Assembly: GCA_023412715.1 (NCBI GenBank)
Contig: JAEZCC010000025.1
Coordinates: 1 to 64,000 of the forward strand
Origin: Bacillota bacterium
GTDB taxonomy: Bacteria; Bacillota; Clostridia; Oscillospirales; Acutalibacteraceae
Direction of reading: 5' to 3'
DNA length: 64,000 nt
The notes below the pieces were generated by a model. That model ran no database searches. It had not been told where the DNA came from and saw nothing but the letters and a program-made list of their open reading frames with translations. Within the stretch, counting starts at the first letter, position 1, and each line of letters opens with the position of its first letter. Position numbers and translations under genes: made by a program. Positions 1-9,388 of the stretch are shown in pieces.

Positions 1-8
1 TGCCTGTC

Positions 9-197
9 TCATTCCACCGCGATAACCGAAACGGGACAGCCCTCCTGTGCTTCGGCGGCTTTATCCTCCGCCTCTGCCGGAACGGGGTCCTGATACACCT
101 CCGCCTTCCCGTCGTCGCCCATCTGGAAAACTTCCGGGCAGGTTTCCGTGCACAGCCCGCAGGAGATGCAGCCGTCTCTGTCAATCGTCGCTTTCAT
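9..197 (-). CDS. Small [4Fe-4S] ferredoxin
   Basis: This is a 62-residue low-potential electron carrier of the cytoplasm. Residues 10-20 hold CxxCxxCxxxCP (Cys10, 13, 16, 20), and a late Cys54-Pro supplies the fourth ligand. There is no second CxxCxxC, so one [4Fe-4S] cluster is expected and Cys20 is left without an obvious partner. Between the motifs lies an acidic stretch, as in clostridial single-cluster ferredoxins. The ATG start at 197 follows AAAGGGTGAT; an upstream extension to 260 has no ribosome site and non-family sequence. No redox partner gene is visible in the window. Confidence 0.9.
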   Translation of the reverse strand: MKATIDRDGCISCGLCTETCPEVFQMGDDGKAEVYQDPVPAEAEDKAAEAQEGCPVSVIAVE

Positions 198-573
198 ATC
201 AATCACCCTTTCAAAAAATATGGCCGTTGTTAAAATCCGCGAACGCCAATCTTGAAACACCCATCCGCCGGCATGCCGGGCTCCGTAATACGATCTTAGA
301 ATTCCCTGATTGACCGCACATCATTCACGGACCGTCTTCTTCAGGCCGGGAGTTTTAACTTCCATCTTCCGGCTCCTTCCCGAGGCGGAAACCGAAATCT
401 CTCAACGGGATGTTATTTCCAATTGGGGAAAGCCAACAATAATAAGGCAATTCGCGGGTATCTACGTTCCGTGGAACAAATGAACTTCCCGTTCCTTGCA
501 TTTTACAGGAATACTGGTATGCTAAATACAAAGACAATACGCGCCTTTATCGGGCTGGAATGAGGCTGTTACC
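198..573. other. Intergenic region between divergent genes
   Basis: This gap lies between the ferredoxin (minus) and the large regulator (plus). Apart from the promoter-like sequence at 496-523 I see no convincing gene, repeat or structured RNA. Short open frames here have no ribosome site and no recognisable family. Confidence 0.5.
496..523 (+). promoter_or_regulatory. Candidate promoter for the XRE/Asp-box regulator
   Basis: TTGCAT (496-501) and TATGCT (518-523) are 16 bp apart, with TGG just before the -10 as in extended -10 promoters. The start codon lies 50 bp downstream. Confidence 0.4.
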
Positions 574-3066
574 ATGGGCAATGAGTCGGATGCCGTCAAA
601 TTGGATACCGTCAGAATCGGAAAGTATATCGCAGAAAAGCGCCGGGGGCTGGGACTGACCCAGCAGGGGCTTGCGGACCGCCTGAACGTAACCAACAAAG
701 CGGTTTCAAAATGGGAAACCGGCCAGGGTGCGCCGGATATCGGGACGCTGCCGCGGCTTGCGGCCGTTTTGCAGGTGACGGCCGACGAAATTCTGAAAGG
801 TGAAGGCAGAGGGAAAAACGCAGAAAACGTTCCGCCGGATTCCGCCGGCCCGCTTCCAGACGAAGGCGGCAGCGGGCAGCCGGCGTTCACGGTTGCGACC
901 CGGCTTTCCCGGGATTTCCGTTTGACCTGCAATAAGGTAATTTGGCAGAACTTTCGCATTGGCCTGCGGCTGACCTGTCTGATTGCGGGCATCGCTCTGG
1001 CCGCGCTGGCGGCGGCCGGAGCCGGTGTCTCCCAGCTGACCAGTCGTTCCGTTCCGCCGGCGATGATCGCCGTCTGTGCGCTGGGCGGGGCTTGCTTCCT
1101 TGTGCTCACGGCGGAAGGATACCGATTCTCCAGATCGATACGGGAAACCGGCGCTGAGGAAACCTGCACCTGCCGATTTTTCGGCGATCATGTTTCCATT
1201 ACAAAAGCAGACGCGGAAAAGAGCTGGCGTTACGCGCATGTGACACAGATTCTCGAGAGTAAGGAATGTTTTCTGATCCGCTGCGGAGAGGAAACGGAGT
1301 TCCTAAAAAAGTCGGCGCTTCCGGCAGAGCAACCGGATGCGTTCCGCGCCTTTCTGAGGGAACATTGCTCCGGATACAAAGACGTTTCAAAAGGAAGGTG
1401 GGCGCGGGTCCTGGGCTTCGGCCTTGCCGTCGCGGCTTTGCTGATTCTGCTGTTTCAGTCCGCCTATCTGTTTCTGCACGCCAGGTACGGGGTAGTCTAT
1501 CAGACGGGAGTGGTCGAGTACCTGATCAATTTCGCCGGGCTGGTGTGCATTTTTCTTTCGAGCGTCTTTTTCGCGCGGCGCTGCCCGGTCATCTGGGCCT
1601 GGGTCGGCATCGCCTGCGGGGCGTTGATTGTTGCCGATATTACCGTTTCCGTCATGGCCTCGGTAAAAACGCAGGATATCCTGTCTTCTTCGCCGGACGG
1701 CCGGAACGTACTGATCCTCAAGCGCGACACATCCACCAATCAGGTGAAGCAATACCGGCATCCATTTCTCTTTTTCGCCCGGCCCTACCGGCAGTTCCCA
1801 TACGAGGCGTTTGGAACAATCAAGACGCAGTGGCTGGCCGGGGATATCTGCGCCGTCACCTATATCTCCGAGCAGAACGGCCCCGCCCACCAGATCGTGG
1901 CCGCCTTTGGGGACCGCGGACGCACCGACAACTATTATGTGGAAGCCGCGCTTGACGGTTCGTGGGAACCCTCGGGACAGAACACGGCGGGCTGGCGGCT
2001 CGTGCGCGATACCAAAGGGATCGTCCTCTCCAACGGCAGCACGGAATACAACTACGACGCCAAAGACTGCGTGCAGTACGGGCTCACGGCAATTGTCCTC
2101 TGCAAGGGCGGTCTGCCGGAATGGACGGTAGCGCTCAACAAGGACTGTAAAATCGACCCGAAAACGCTGCTGGTTTCCTACGGCGGAACGCTGACGCTGT
2201 GCAAGGTTTCCATGAGCCCCACCCCGCCGCTGGTGCTCCGCAGCACGAGCAAATCTTCGGTTGACAACAGCAATGTGCTCATTGAATCCGCCTCAAAGGA
2301 CACGTACCGGATTCAGAACGGCGTCCTGTCGCTTTCCTGGGATTACGGCCACCGCTGGACCGCCGTCTCCCTGCCGGAGAATGCGCTTTCCTCCATGCTG
2401 CAAAGCGACAGCACCGACAAGCTCGCGGACGGCTGCTATCATATCGCGGACGATTTTACCTACCTGCTCTATGGGCAGACGAAGCTCTCGGTGCTGTTCA
2501 TCCAGAACGAGGGCAAGAATCAGGAAACGCATCCGGTGGCGAATCTCGCCGGCGACGGCATCACCTCACGCTACGTCGTCTATACCAGCGGACAGACGGC
2601 GGACGTCGCCGTGGGCCTCAGCGGAACGGCGGACATGAAAGGCTCCATGCTCTTCACCACCAAAGACGGCGGACGGACGTGGCAGAGCAAAGCGACGCCC
2701 TCCACCCAGACGCTGACCGGGATGAATTTTCTCAGCCAGGACGTCGGGTATCTGAGCTACACCGACGCGAGCGGGGCTTCCGGCGAGCTTTACGAGACGA
2801 CGGACGGCGGGCGAAGCTTCACCAAGGCGGCGCTTCCCGCCGGGAATCTGGCCGAGGTGGACATTCCGGCGTCGGGCCTGACCTTCGGGCAGGTCTACGA
2901 TACGCCGCAGGTGCCGCAGCTGGAGCACGGCATTCCCGTGCTTTATGTGACCCAGGGCAGCGACGGAGATTTCGGCTATTACCGCGCCCGCTATGAATCG
3001 AAGGACGGCGGCAGGACATGGCGGTACGTCTCACAGGAAAAGCCTTCGGCAAGCAGCGGCTCATAA
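574..3066 (+). CDS. Membrane-anchored XRE regulator with C-terminal Asp-box/BNR domain
   Basis: This 830-residue multidomain protein is predicted to be a one-component signal receptor. Residues 12-75 are a Cro/C1-type helix-turn-helix (LTQQGLADRLNVTNKAVSKW). Hydrophobic segments lie near 132-152 and 161-180. A soluble part at about 195-265 resembles the YcxB-like C-terminal domain. Three more membrane segments follow near 278-300, 315-333 and 338-360. The last 470 residues have Asp-box repeats near 690-705, 738-752 and 803-820 (TTKDGGRTW, ETTDGGRSF, ESKDGGRTW), typical of beta-propellers. Five membrane spans would leave the propeller outside the cell and the DNA-binding domain inside. Ligand and targets are unknown; the Sel1 gene starts 29 bp downstream and is probably co-transcribed. 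Confidence 0.85.
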   Translation: MGNESDAVKLDTVRIGKYIAEKRRGLGLTQQGLADRLNVTNKAVSKWETGQGAPDIGTLPRLAAVLQVTADEILKGEGRGKNAENVPPDSAGPLPDEGGSGQPAFTVATRLSRDFRLTCNKVIWQNFRIGLRLTCLIAGIALAALAAAGAGVSQLTSRSVPPAMIAVCALGGACFLVLTAEGYRFSRSIRETGAEETCTCRFFGDHVSITKADAEKSWRYAHVTQILESKECFLIRCGEETEFLKKSALPAEQPDAFRAFLREHCSGYKDVSKGRWARVLGFGLAVAALLILLFQSAYLFLHARYGVVYQTGVVEYLINFAGLVCIFLSSVFFARRCPVIWAWVGIACGALIVADITVSVMASVKTQDILSSSPDGRNVLILKRDTSTNQVKQYRHPFLFFARPYRQFPYEAFGTIKTQWLAGDICAVTYISEQNGPAHQIVAAFGDRGRTDNYYVEAALDGSWEPSGQNTAGWRLVRDTKGIVLSNGSTEYNYDAKDCVQYGLTAIVLCKGGLPEWTVALNKDCKIDPKTLLVSYGGTLTLCKVSMSPTPPLVLRSTSKSSVDNSNVLIESASKDTYRIQNGVLSLSWDYGHRWTAVSLPENALSSMLQSDSTDKLADGCYHIADDFTYLLYGQTKLSVLFIQNEGKNQETHPVANLAGDGITSRYVVYTSGQTADVAVGLSGTADMKGSMLFTTKDGGRTWQSKATPSTQTLTGMNFLSQDVGYLSYTDASGASGELYETTDGGRSFTKAALPAGNLAEVDIPASGLTFGQVYDTPQVPQLEHGIPVLYVTQGSDGDFGYYRARYESKDGGRTWRYVSQEKPSASSGS

Positions 3067-3095
3067 TCCATTCGATTTTCTATGGAGCGAACGCA

Positions 3096-4460
3096 ATGAA
3101 ACGTAAATCTTTATTCGTCGCACTCGGCATATTGGCGGCCCTGCTGATCGCCGCGGTCAGGCTGTTCGGCGTTACCCTTTTCAATACTTACCTGAATCCG
3201 AACGACCGGGTCTACCAGTTCAGGCGCGGCCTTCAATATGAGAACGGCGGCTATGGAACGGACCAGGAAAAGCAGGCGGCCGTATGGATGCAGAAATCGG
3301 CCGCCCAGGGCTACGCCCCGGCGGAAACCGTGCTGGGCCTCTATTATGAAAGCGGCCGGTTTGTCAGGCAGGACAGCGCGCTTGCCTTTTCCTATTTTTC
3401 AGAGGCTGTGAAACAGGGATACGCCCCCGCCTATGGTGAACTGGGTCTGTGCTACGAAAAGGGCGCAGGCGTGAAGCAGGACGCCGCAAAAGCGGTCAGC
3501 CTGTACCGGCAGGGAGCCGAAAAGGGAGATTCTATATGCGAATACAGCCTCGGGCTTTGCTACCACAACGGCACGGGCATCGGCAAAGACAGCGCCAAAG
3601 CCGTCAGCTGGCTGGAAAAAGCCGCCGGTCAGGGCCTGAAGCCGGCCGACAACACGCTGGGAGGCTGGTATGAAAACGGGGACGGCGTGACGCGCGACCC
3701 GGTGCGGGCGGCGGATTACTTTGTCCGGGGCTCCAACGGGAACGACGCGCAGTCGCAATATAATCTCGGGCTGTGCTACCTGAACGGGAAAGGCGTCGCG
3801 AAAGACGAGGCCAAAGCGGTCAGCCTGTTTCAGCAGGCGGCCGCGCAGGGATACGCGGCGGCGTACGACAAGCTGGGGCGGTGTTACGAGGACGGGAAGG
3901 GCGTCGCCAAGAATGAGGCCACAGCCGTAACATACTTCCGGCAGGGCGCGCAGGCAGGCGACGCCGATGCCGAAGGGAACCTGGGCTGCTGTTACTTCAA
4001 CGGGGTCGGAGTCGCGCGCGACGATGCGCAGGCTTTCGAGTGGTTCAGCAAGTCCGCCGCCCAGGGCGACGCCGGAGGTGAGTATAACACGGGCATCTGC
4101 TACCAGACGGGGCGGGGCGTGGCGAAGGACGGCAAACAGGCGTTTGAACTGTTTTCCAAATCCGCCGCTCAGGGCTATCTGTTATCCATCGACCAGGTCG
4201 GCGAATGCTATTTTTACGGAACGGGCGTGCCGGTGGATTACGCCAAGGCTGTGGAGTGGTACCGAAAAGCCGCGGCGCAGGGGAACGCGCGGGCCTATGA
4301 GATGCTCGGATGGTGTTACTACCAGGGCGAGGGCGTTCCGGCGGATTACAACCAGGCCGGCATCAACCTGAAAAAATCGGTCGATCTCGGCAATGCCGAC
4401 GCCGCCCGTTACCTGGGCCTGCTTGTTCTGAATGACGACGGAACCTATACGAAAAAGTAG
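3096..4460 (+). CDS. Sel1-repeat (TPR-like) protein with N-terminal membrane anchor
   Basis: The 454-residue protein starts with a short basic stretch and a hydrophobic segment (about residues 5-28), giving a signal anchor. The rest is about ten to eleven tandem Sel1 repeats of 36 residues, with the recurring pattern A..W..KAA.QG.A.A...LG.CY..G.GV..D. Such alpha-solenoids bind proteins or peptidoglycan partners; no enzymatic motif is present. The ATG at 3096 has GGAGCGA eight bases before it; an in-frame upstream start at 3018 lies inside the previous gene and is less likely. The 29-bp gap suggests one transcript with the membrane regulator, so it may be its partner or target. Confidence 0.85.
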   Translation: MKRKSLFVALGILAALLIAAVRLFGVTLFNTYLNPNDRVYQFRRGLQYENGGYGTDQEKQAAVWMQKSAAQGYAPAETVLGLYYESGRFVRQDSALAFSYFSEAVKQGYAPAYGELGLCYEKGAGVKQDAAKAVSLYRQGAEKGDSICEYSLGLCYHNGTGIGKDSAKAVSWLEKAAGQGLKPADNTLGGWYENGDGVTRDPVRAADYFVRGSNGNDAQSQYNLGLCYLNGKGVAKDEAKAVSLFQQAAAQGYAAAYDKLGRCYEDGKGVAKNEATAVTYFRQGAQAGDADAEGNLGCCYFNGVGVARDDAQAFEWFSKSAAQGDAGGEYNTGICYQTGRGVAKDGKQAFELFSKSAAQGYLLSIDQVGECYFYGTGVPVDYAKAVEWYRKAAAQGNARAYEMLGWCYYQGEGVPADYNQAGINLKKSVDLGNADAARYLGLLVLNDDGTYTKK

Positions 4461-4669
4461 CCGCGGCCACAGGGAAACGGCAAGGAACAGTTCTTGTCTA
4501 GGTGCAAAATCACACCTATAACCTGCACGAAATAAGCGGCGGCAGAACCGGCTGCATGCAGAAGCCGGAAGAAACACAGGCGCAATACGAAGAAATAATA
4601 AAAAACTCGGATTGAGCGCACTCATGAACACAGCGTGAGACATATTCTGAAAAAATAAACCCCGGCCGA

Positions 4670-5611
4670 TTACCGCGCGGCAAGAATCAGACGCTCGATT
4701 TCTGCTTCAAGCTCATTGATACCGGAATTTGTCCGGGATTCCAGCGATTTGAGCTTATGGACCGCGCCCATAACCTGATTCTGCACGTTGGAGACGCTAT
4801 CCTGCGACCGGTTGATTTTGGACTGCATATACCAGTCTGCAATCAGCCCGTCGAAGAAAAAATCCGCAAACATTGCGAAACCGCCCGTTTCAAAACTGAT
4901 GTCCGATTGAATCCGGACATCGGCCAGTTCGGAATGGAACTGCCGCAGCAGCCTCTGCGCGTTTTCAGTCTCCGCCGCGGCATCGTCAATACGGGAATGC
5001 TTTTCAATGCCGGAGATCAGCCCGCCGCCAAGAAGGTCCCAGGCTCCCCATCCTTCCGCGCGGTTCAGGCTGTCCTGAATTTGATCCAGGCTACGGATCA
5101 CCTTTTCCCCCGCGAGGATCGCTTCCCTGATTTCTTTAAGATTTATTTTTTCACGGTTGAGTTGGCTTGACTTCTCCAGAACCCTCTGGGAAGATTGGCT
5201 GCCGTCCCTGATGAGCTGCTCTTTTTTATCGGCGAAAAGTCTGTCAAAATCCCGCTGACAATCCACATAATTCGGCCGTTCAACGGAAAGCTTCGTAATC
5301 TGATATTTTACATCTTCCAGATCTTTTGCGGCCTGATCGTATTTCAATTTCGCCGCGAGGGCTTCTTTCTGCTCTTTTTCAACGTGCTCGTCCAGTTTTC
5401 CAAGCATGGAGTAAAACATGGAGGCGATGCTTCTGCCTTCTATTTTCGCGACGTCGCCGTCTTCCTTCTTCCAGACAGCCTCAAGCCCGGCAGCCTTGCG
5501 TTCCAGCAGGGCCCGCTGGTCCCGCAGGTCCTGAAGCATAGCGTCAACCTTATGCAGCCGCGCTATTCCCTCTTGCGCCAAACGTATTTTTTCGTTTATT
5601 ACAGAATCCAT
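4670..5611 (-). CDS. Coiled-coil protein of unknown function
   Basis: The 313-residue protein is rich in Lys, Glu, Gln and Leu, with heptad-like stretches over residues 1-60, 90-190 and 270-313. A Gly/aromatic-rich break (GWGAWDLLGGGLISGIEK) sits near the middle. There is no signal peptide, and I recognise no catalytic motif or named family. It may be a scaffold or filament-like protein. The ATG at 5611 is preferred because the reading upstream of it looks like untranslated sequence, but its ribosome site is weak and GTG at 5707 is possible. It lies 100 bp after the DUF3160 gene on the same strand, so co-transcription is plausible. Confidence 0.7.
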   Translation of the reverse strand: MDSVINEKIRLAQEGIARLHKVDAMLQDLRDQRALLERKAAGLEAVWKKEDGDVAKIEGRSIASMFYSMLGKLDEHVEKEQKEALAAKLKYDQAAKDLEDVKYQITKLSVERPNYVDCQRDFDRLFADKKEQLIRDGSQSSQRVLEKSSQLNREKINLKEIREAILAGEKVIRSLDQIQDSLNRAEGWGAWDLLGGGLISGIEKHSRIDDAAAETENAQRLLRQFHSELADVRIQSDISFETGGFAMFADFFFDGLIADWYMQSKINRSQDSVSNVQNQVMGAVHKLKSLESRTNSGINELEAEIERLILAAR

Positions 5612-5710
5612 TTCTGCACCATCCCCCTGTTTTTTCCTCCGAAACGAGCCGGAGCGATTGAAAGGCATACGAAAACCGACCCGGTAAAGATTGCAGGCGC
5701 TGCCCACCTT

Positions 5711-7936
5711 CTATGAATTATAAGGGATTATCGGCTCCGGTATTTTCCCTTTTCCGCCGCTTACGAATGAGCCGATCCAGGACGGCTGAGCCGGCGCCCT
5801 GCCGTTTTTCAGCATCGTCTGCCATTCTTCGTCGGTCAGCCGGCTGCCCGATTCGAATTCATAATAGCTGAAGACCGCTCCCCTGGTCAGATAAAGCCTG
5901 CCGCCGATTGGCACGGCCACATAGATTTCATGCGCCGGTCCCACGCCTGCTTCCAGATATCCCCCGCTGTCGTAACGGTTGGGGGCAATCGTGTGGAAAT
6001 CCGCGACCATCGCCATGTTCTTGTCGGCCTCGGACTGGATTTCAAACCATCTCAGACCGTCCGTGGCGAGGGAAGCCGTCATTCCCTCCATGTTCTCGCC
6101 GTAATCGTAGATGCGGGCATATTCGTCGTCGGTCAGCGTCTGTCCTTTGAGTTCCTTGGCGGAACAGTCCCTCAGAAATTTCAGCAGATTTTCAAAATAC
6201 CCGACGGAAGCTTTCACGCCGGTTTCGTCGTCGCCCGAAAGGATCCCCCTGGCCGCAAGATTTTCTTTCGAATACTCCGTAAGCCACAGCAGCCTGTCAT
6301 AAACCTCGACCACGGGTTCCACATACCCCAGCACCTTCGGCTCTTCCCCTCCGCCTTTTTCCGCCCCACTCTGCTTGCCGTACAGAATGGTGTCATGGCG
6401 GAGCTCGGACCAGCTCCCCAGCGCGGTGCTCATGGATTTGTCGATCCAGGCCTGATTCGTCATAAAGGACGGGTATCCGCTGCCGCAGGGCTGAATCAGG
6501 CTCTTCAAGGTCCACAGCCATCCGTAATACAGGTTGGAACGCCAGGTGTTTTCAGAGAGCTTTGAAAACTGCTCCTTTACTTTTGCAAACTGCCCGGGAT
6601 AGCCTTTCCAGCTGTTTTCTTTTTTGCTCAGCTGAATCGCGTAGGCCCGGTCCGAGCCGAGCACCCCCATCACGTCGAGTCCGCTGGGGATCGGCCTCTG
6701 GATCGGCTCCACAAGCTCCTGAAGCATCTCGGAATCCGCGAGATACCTTTGCCCCATCAGCCGGAGCTGCCTGCCGACGGGCGTGTTTACATCCGTGTAT
6801 TTTGCCGCGATCCTTGGTTCCGGCAGCTTCTCCGCCTCTTTATAGAGCGCGTCCAGCCGGCCGCCGTCATCCAGCCGCTCAAGATTCGGCCGGTCGCCGT
6901 ACACGCTTTGCAGCAGGTTCTGGTAGTCGTAGACGGTCAAGTCGTCGGACGCTCCCACATAAAAGGAGGTCGGCTCATAGATTTTCTCCCAGTCTGCGAT
7001 GTCCTGCGTCCCGTCTTTTTTCATGAACAGCGCGTAGGTGACAAGCAGCGCCTGCAGCGTCTGCTCCACGTCCCGCACTTTCTGGTCTTTATCCATGTAA
7101 AGAGGGAACGGCGCCTGGCCGTACCAGGTCATGGCCAGAAAATATCGCTTGAAATCGTCGCTTCTCGTGTAATGCCCCCTCGGGGTGAACTGGCTGTAAT
7201 CCAGCTGGAACGGGAAGATGGCGGACGGGGCGAAGCCCCCTTGCGCCTGAACCAGGGCGTATTCCCTGTCCGCCATGGTTTTCGCTTCGGCGGGCAGGTC
7301 AGCGGGCAGTGATTTTTTCAGTCCAAGGGCCGCCGTGCCAAAATAGGCGGCGTTCTTCAGCGCGGCGTTTTTAACGGCAGGGTTTTTGACGCCGCTGTAG
7401 ATTTGAATGGACTTTTTCAGCATGCTGTCCGTCAGCTCTTCAACCGCCTGAATCAGACTCTTTGATTCCAGATTCCGCAGCGAATAATCATAGAAAATGT
7501 GGTAGACCTGCAGCACCGAATCCGCCGTGATGAAGCTCGGGATCTCAAGGTAGCTGTTTTTTTCATAGAGGTAAAAGAGCTGCTGTTCGGCAGTCGGCGA
7601 AACCACGAAGGCATTCTGGGACAGGAGCTTTTTCTCCGCGTCCGAAAAACTGCCGAACTGCTTCAGGTTCGCGATGTTCGACAGGTCAGGATTTACCTGG
7701 TACGCCTTCACCGATTTTTCGTATTGAGTGGGAGAGTACGGTACGGAAACATTTTTGCTGACGGAAGCGTTCAGCGGCATCAGAGGGTAGTCGGTGTTTT
7801 CCGCTGTCTGGCTGCTCCCTCCGCTTTCCGTCCGGGAGGCGGGAGGCGCCGGATTTTTGCCCGCCCTGCGGCAGGCTGACGCGGTAAGCAGGATGCTGCA
7901 GCACAGAACGGATGCAACGGTACGCCTGAATAACAT
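5711..7936 (-). CDS. DUF3160-family lipoprotein
   Basis: A signal peptide ends in a lipobox-like TASAC near residue 22, so the protein should be lipid-anchored on the outer face of the membrane. A Ser/Pro-rich linker leads into a large DUF3160 region, recognised by FITADSVLQVYHIFYDYSLR and a C-terminal segment around GPAHEIYVAVPIGGRLYLTRGAVFSYYE, here given only as family landmarks of under twenty residues each in sequence (VGPAHEIYVAVPIGG; LTRGAVFSYYEF). The length of about 741 residues fits the family; its function is unknown. The ATG at 7936 has GGAGGG nine bases away, better than the ATG at 7945. It overlaps or abuts the upstream VCBS-type lipoprotein gene, which suggests a coupled pair. 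Confidence 0.85.
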   Translation of the reverse strand: MLFRRTVASVLCCSILLTASACRRAGKNPAPPASRTESGGSSQTAENTDYPLMPLNASVSKNVSVPYSPTQYEKSVKAYQVNPDLSNIANLKQFGSFSDAEKKLLSQNAFVVSPTAEQQLFYLYEKNSYLEIPSFITADSVLQVYHIFYDYSLRNLESKSLIQAVEELTDSMLKKSIQIYSGVKNPAVKNAALKNAAYFGTAALGLKKSLPADLPAEAKTMADREYALVQAQGGFAPSAIFPFQLDYSQFTPRGHYTRSDDFKRYFLAMTWYGQAPFPLYMDKDQKVRDVEQTLQALLVTYALFMKKDGTQDIADWEKIYEPTSFYVGASDDLTVYDYQNLLQSVYGDRPNLERLDDGGRLDALYKEAEKLPEPRIAAKYTDVNTPVGRQLRLMGQRYLADSEMLQELVEPIQRPIPSGLDVMGVLGSDRAYAIQLSKKENSWKGYPGQFAKVKEQFSKLSENTWRSNLYYGWLWTLKSLIQPCGSGYPSFMTNQAWIDKSMSTALGSWSELRHDTILYGKQSGAEKGGGEEPKVLGYVEPVVEVYDRLLWLTEYSKENLAARGILSGDDETGVKASVGYFENLLKFLRDCSAKELKGQTLTDDEYARIYDYGENMEGMTASLATDGLRWFEIQSEADKNMAMVADFHTIAPNRYDSGGYLEAGVGPAHEIYVAVPIGGRLYLTRGAVFSYYEFESGSRLTDEEWQTMLKNGRAPAQPSWIGSFVSGGKGKIPEPIIPYNS

Positions 7937-7941
7937 AGAAA

Positions 7942-8973
7942 TCATCCCTCCGTTTTCATTACACCATTCCTGTAAAGGAAGGTTTTTGGTTCCGAAGCGG
8001 TTTGACTGCCGCAGACCGCGGTAACCGCTCCGTAGACCGCCCCGATGTCACGAATGACGTTATACGCCCGGGAAGTGCCGATGGATTCGAATCCGAAGCC
8101 GGTCCATTGATACGCGTTCAATTCCTTTTTACCGTCCTGCGTGGTTTCCACTGAAACCAGCTCATCCATTTTGTCGCCGTCCACATCGCAGAAGACATAG
8201 TCGTCGAACGGACGCGACAGTCTGGAGCCGAGCCATTTGGGGTAGAGCTTGCGATTGTGGAATTCATAGAGAAACGGGCGTTTGGCATAAACCGGATGGT
8301 ATTTCGCCATGGTGTACACCCCAAGCGAAACTTCCTTTTTCCCATCTCCGTCCACATCGCAGACCTGAACCTTCCAGGGATTGAGGTTCCCGAACGGCGC
8401 GTCGTAGGTTTTCTTCACTGTTTTGCCGTCAAAATCGAGGACGATCAGTCTTTCTCCGTAAGGTTCTCCCTCTTTTCCGAGCAAAAGAAAAACATCGTCG
8501 TTTCCGTCGCCGTCATAATCCGCGAGAAAACTGCTCACGTCTTTCAATCCGTCGTCATTGCGATACCCGGACACATATTTACCGCGGTCGTATAGCCTTA
8601 ACGCTCTTTGACAGAACAGGGCCGCGTATTTTTTCCGGGATGAGGTCAGCCCGGCAAGCCCGAGGACGGCACCGTCCGCCGGATCGACGCGGCTGAATTC
8701 CGGGAACCCGTTTCCGAGGCTGTGGAACAGAAGCCGGGTGCCTGGGAGACCGACAATTCCATACGTATCGCCGGGGTCCGGATCCGTCTGTTCGCGTGGA
8801 ATCAGCCGGCATGCCGAAAGGAAAGCCGACAGCACGGCCGCAAACAGCAGGGCCGTCAGAACCGGTCTCTTTCCCCGGTGCTTTGACGGATTCCGTAAAA
8901 TTAGGGGGCAGCGGTTACCGGAAGCGTAGCCGTTTGAAATTTCCGTCTGCTTGGTTTTTCCCATTGCAAACAT
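7942..8973 (-). CDS. FG-GAP/VCBS-type repeat lipoprotein
   Basis: The 343-residue protein has a cytoplasmic basic start, a hydrophobic segment and a lipobox (FLSAC), so it is predicted to be surface-anchored. Three calcium-site-like motifs (DYDGDGNDD, DVDGDGKKE, DVDGDKMDE) with spacing typical of FG-GAP/VCBS propeller blades follow. The ATG at 8973 has AGGAG ten bases before it. Its stop overlaps the alternative start of the DUF3160 gene, so the two are very probably translated together. A role in binding extracellular polymer or protein is inference from the fold only. Confidence 0.8.
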   Translation of the reverse strand: MFAMGKTKQTEISNGYASGNRCPLILRNPSKHRGKRPVLTALLFAAVLSAFLSACRLIPREQTDPDPGDTYGIVGLPGTRLLFHSLGNGFPEFSRVDPADGAVLGLAGLTSSRKKYAALFCQRALRLYDRGKYVSGYRNDDGLKDVSSFLADYDGDGNDDVFLLLGKEGEPYGERLIVLDFDGKTVKKTYDAPFGNLNPWKVQVCDVDGDGKKEVSLGVYTMAKYHPVYAKRPFLYEFHNRKLYPKWLGSRLSRPFDDYVFCDVDGDKMDELVSVETTQDGKKELNAYQWTGFGFESIGTSRAYNVIRDIGAVYGAVTAVCGSQTASEPKTFLYRNGVMKTEG

Positions 8974-8989
8974 GGTTTCGCAGCTCCTG

Positions 8990-9388
8990 TCATAACCGGC
9001 TTCTGAAGCTCGATCCTGTTCCGGATTCTTTGACGGACCGGACACGAAAAGCCGATTGCTTTTTTATCTCAATTTCATTGCCACCGCCACTATAATCATT
9101 CGGATCCCAGATGCCGATGTGGACGACGCCGATCTTCTGCGGCGCGGGCAGCATGTTTTTATCTAAATATATGACGATATTTTTAGCCAGCTGATCTCTG
9201 CCCGGATATTTTTTATTTCTAAGGGCCGGGTCGGTGGGACTGTCCATCCGAAAGCACCAGCGGCCTTCATTCCAGATCAGCCGCTGATGGCCCGGACCCG
9301 CTTGTGCTGCGTACAAGGACAGAATAGCCCTGATATGACTCAGCATAAAAGCTTTGGGGTTATCATTGTCTGTTGTGGAAAGCAGCAA
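8990..9388 (-). CDS. Hypothetical protein, possibly a remnant
   Basis: This 132-codon frame has plausible coding composition in its middle (PGRDQLAKNIVIYLDKNM; KIGVVHIGIWDPND), but the only long start is TTG with no ribosome site. The last 25 residues are basic and low in hydrophobic residues, unlike the rest. I do not recognise a family. It may be a decayed gene whose true start or end has shifted. It lies 16 bp upstream of the VCBS lipoprotein gene on the same strand. Confidence 0.4.
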   Translation of the reverse strand: MLLSTTDNDNPKAFMLSHIRAILSLYAAQAGPGHQRLIWNEGRWCFRMDSPTDPALRNKKYPGRDQLAKNIVIYLDKNMLPAPQKIGVVHIGIWDPNDYSGGGNEIEIKKQSAFRVRSVKESGTGSSFRSRL

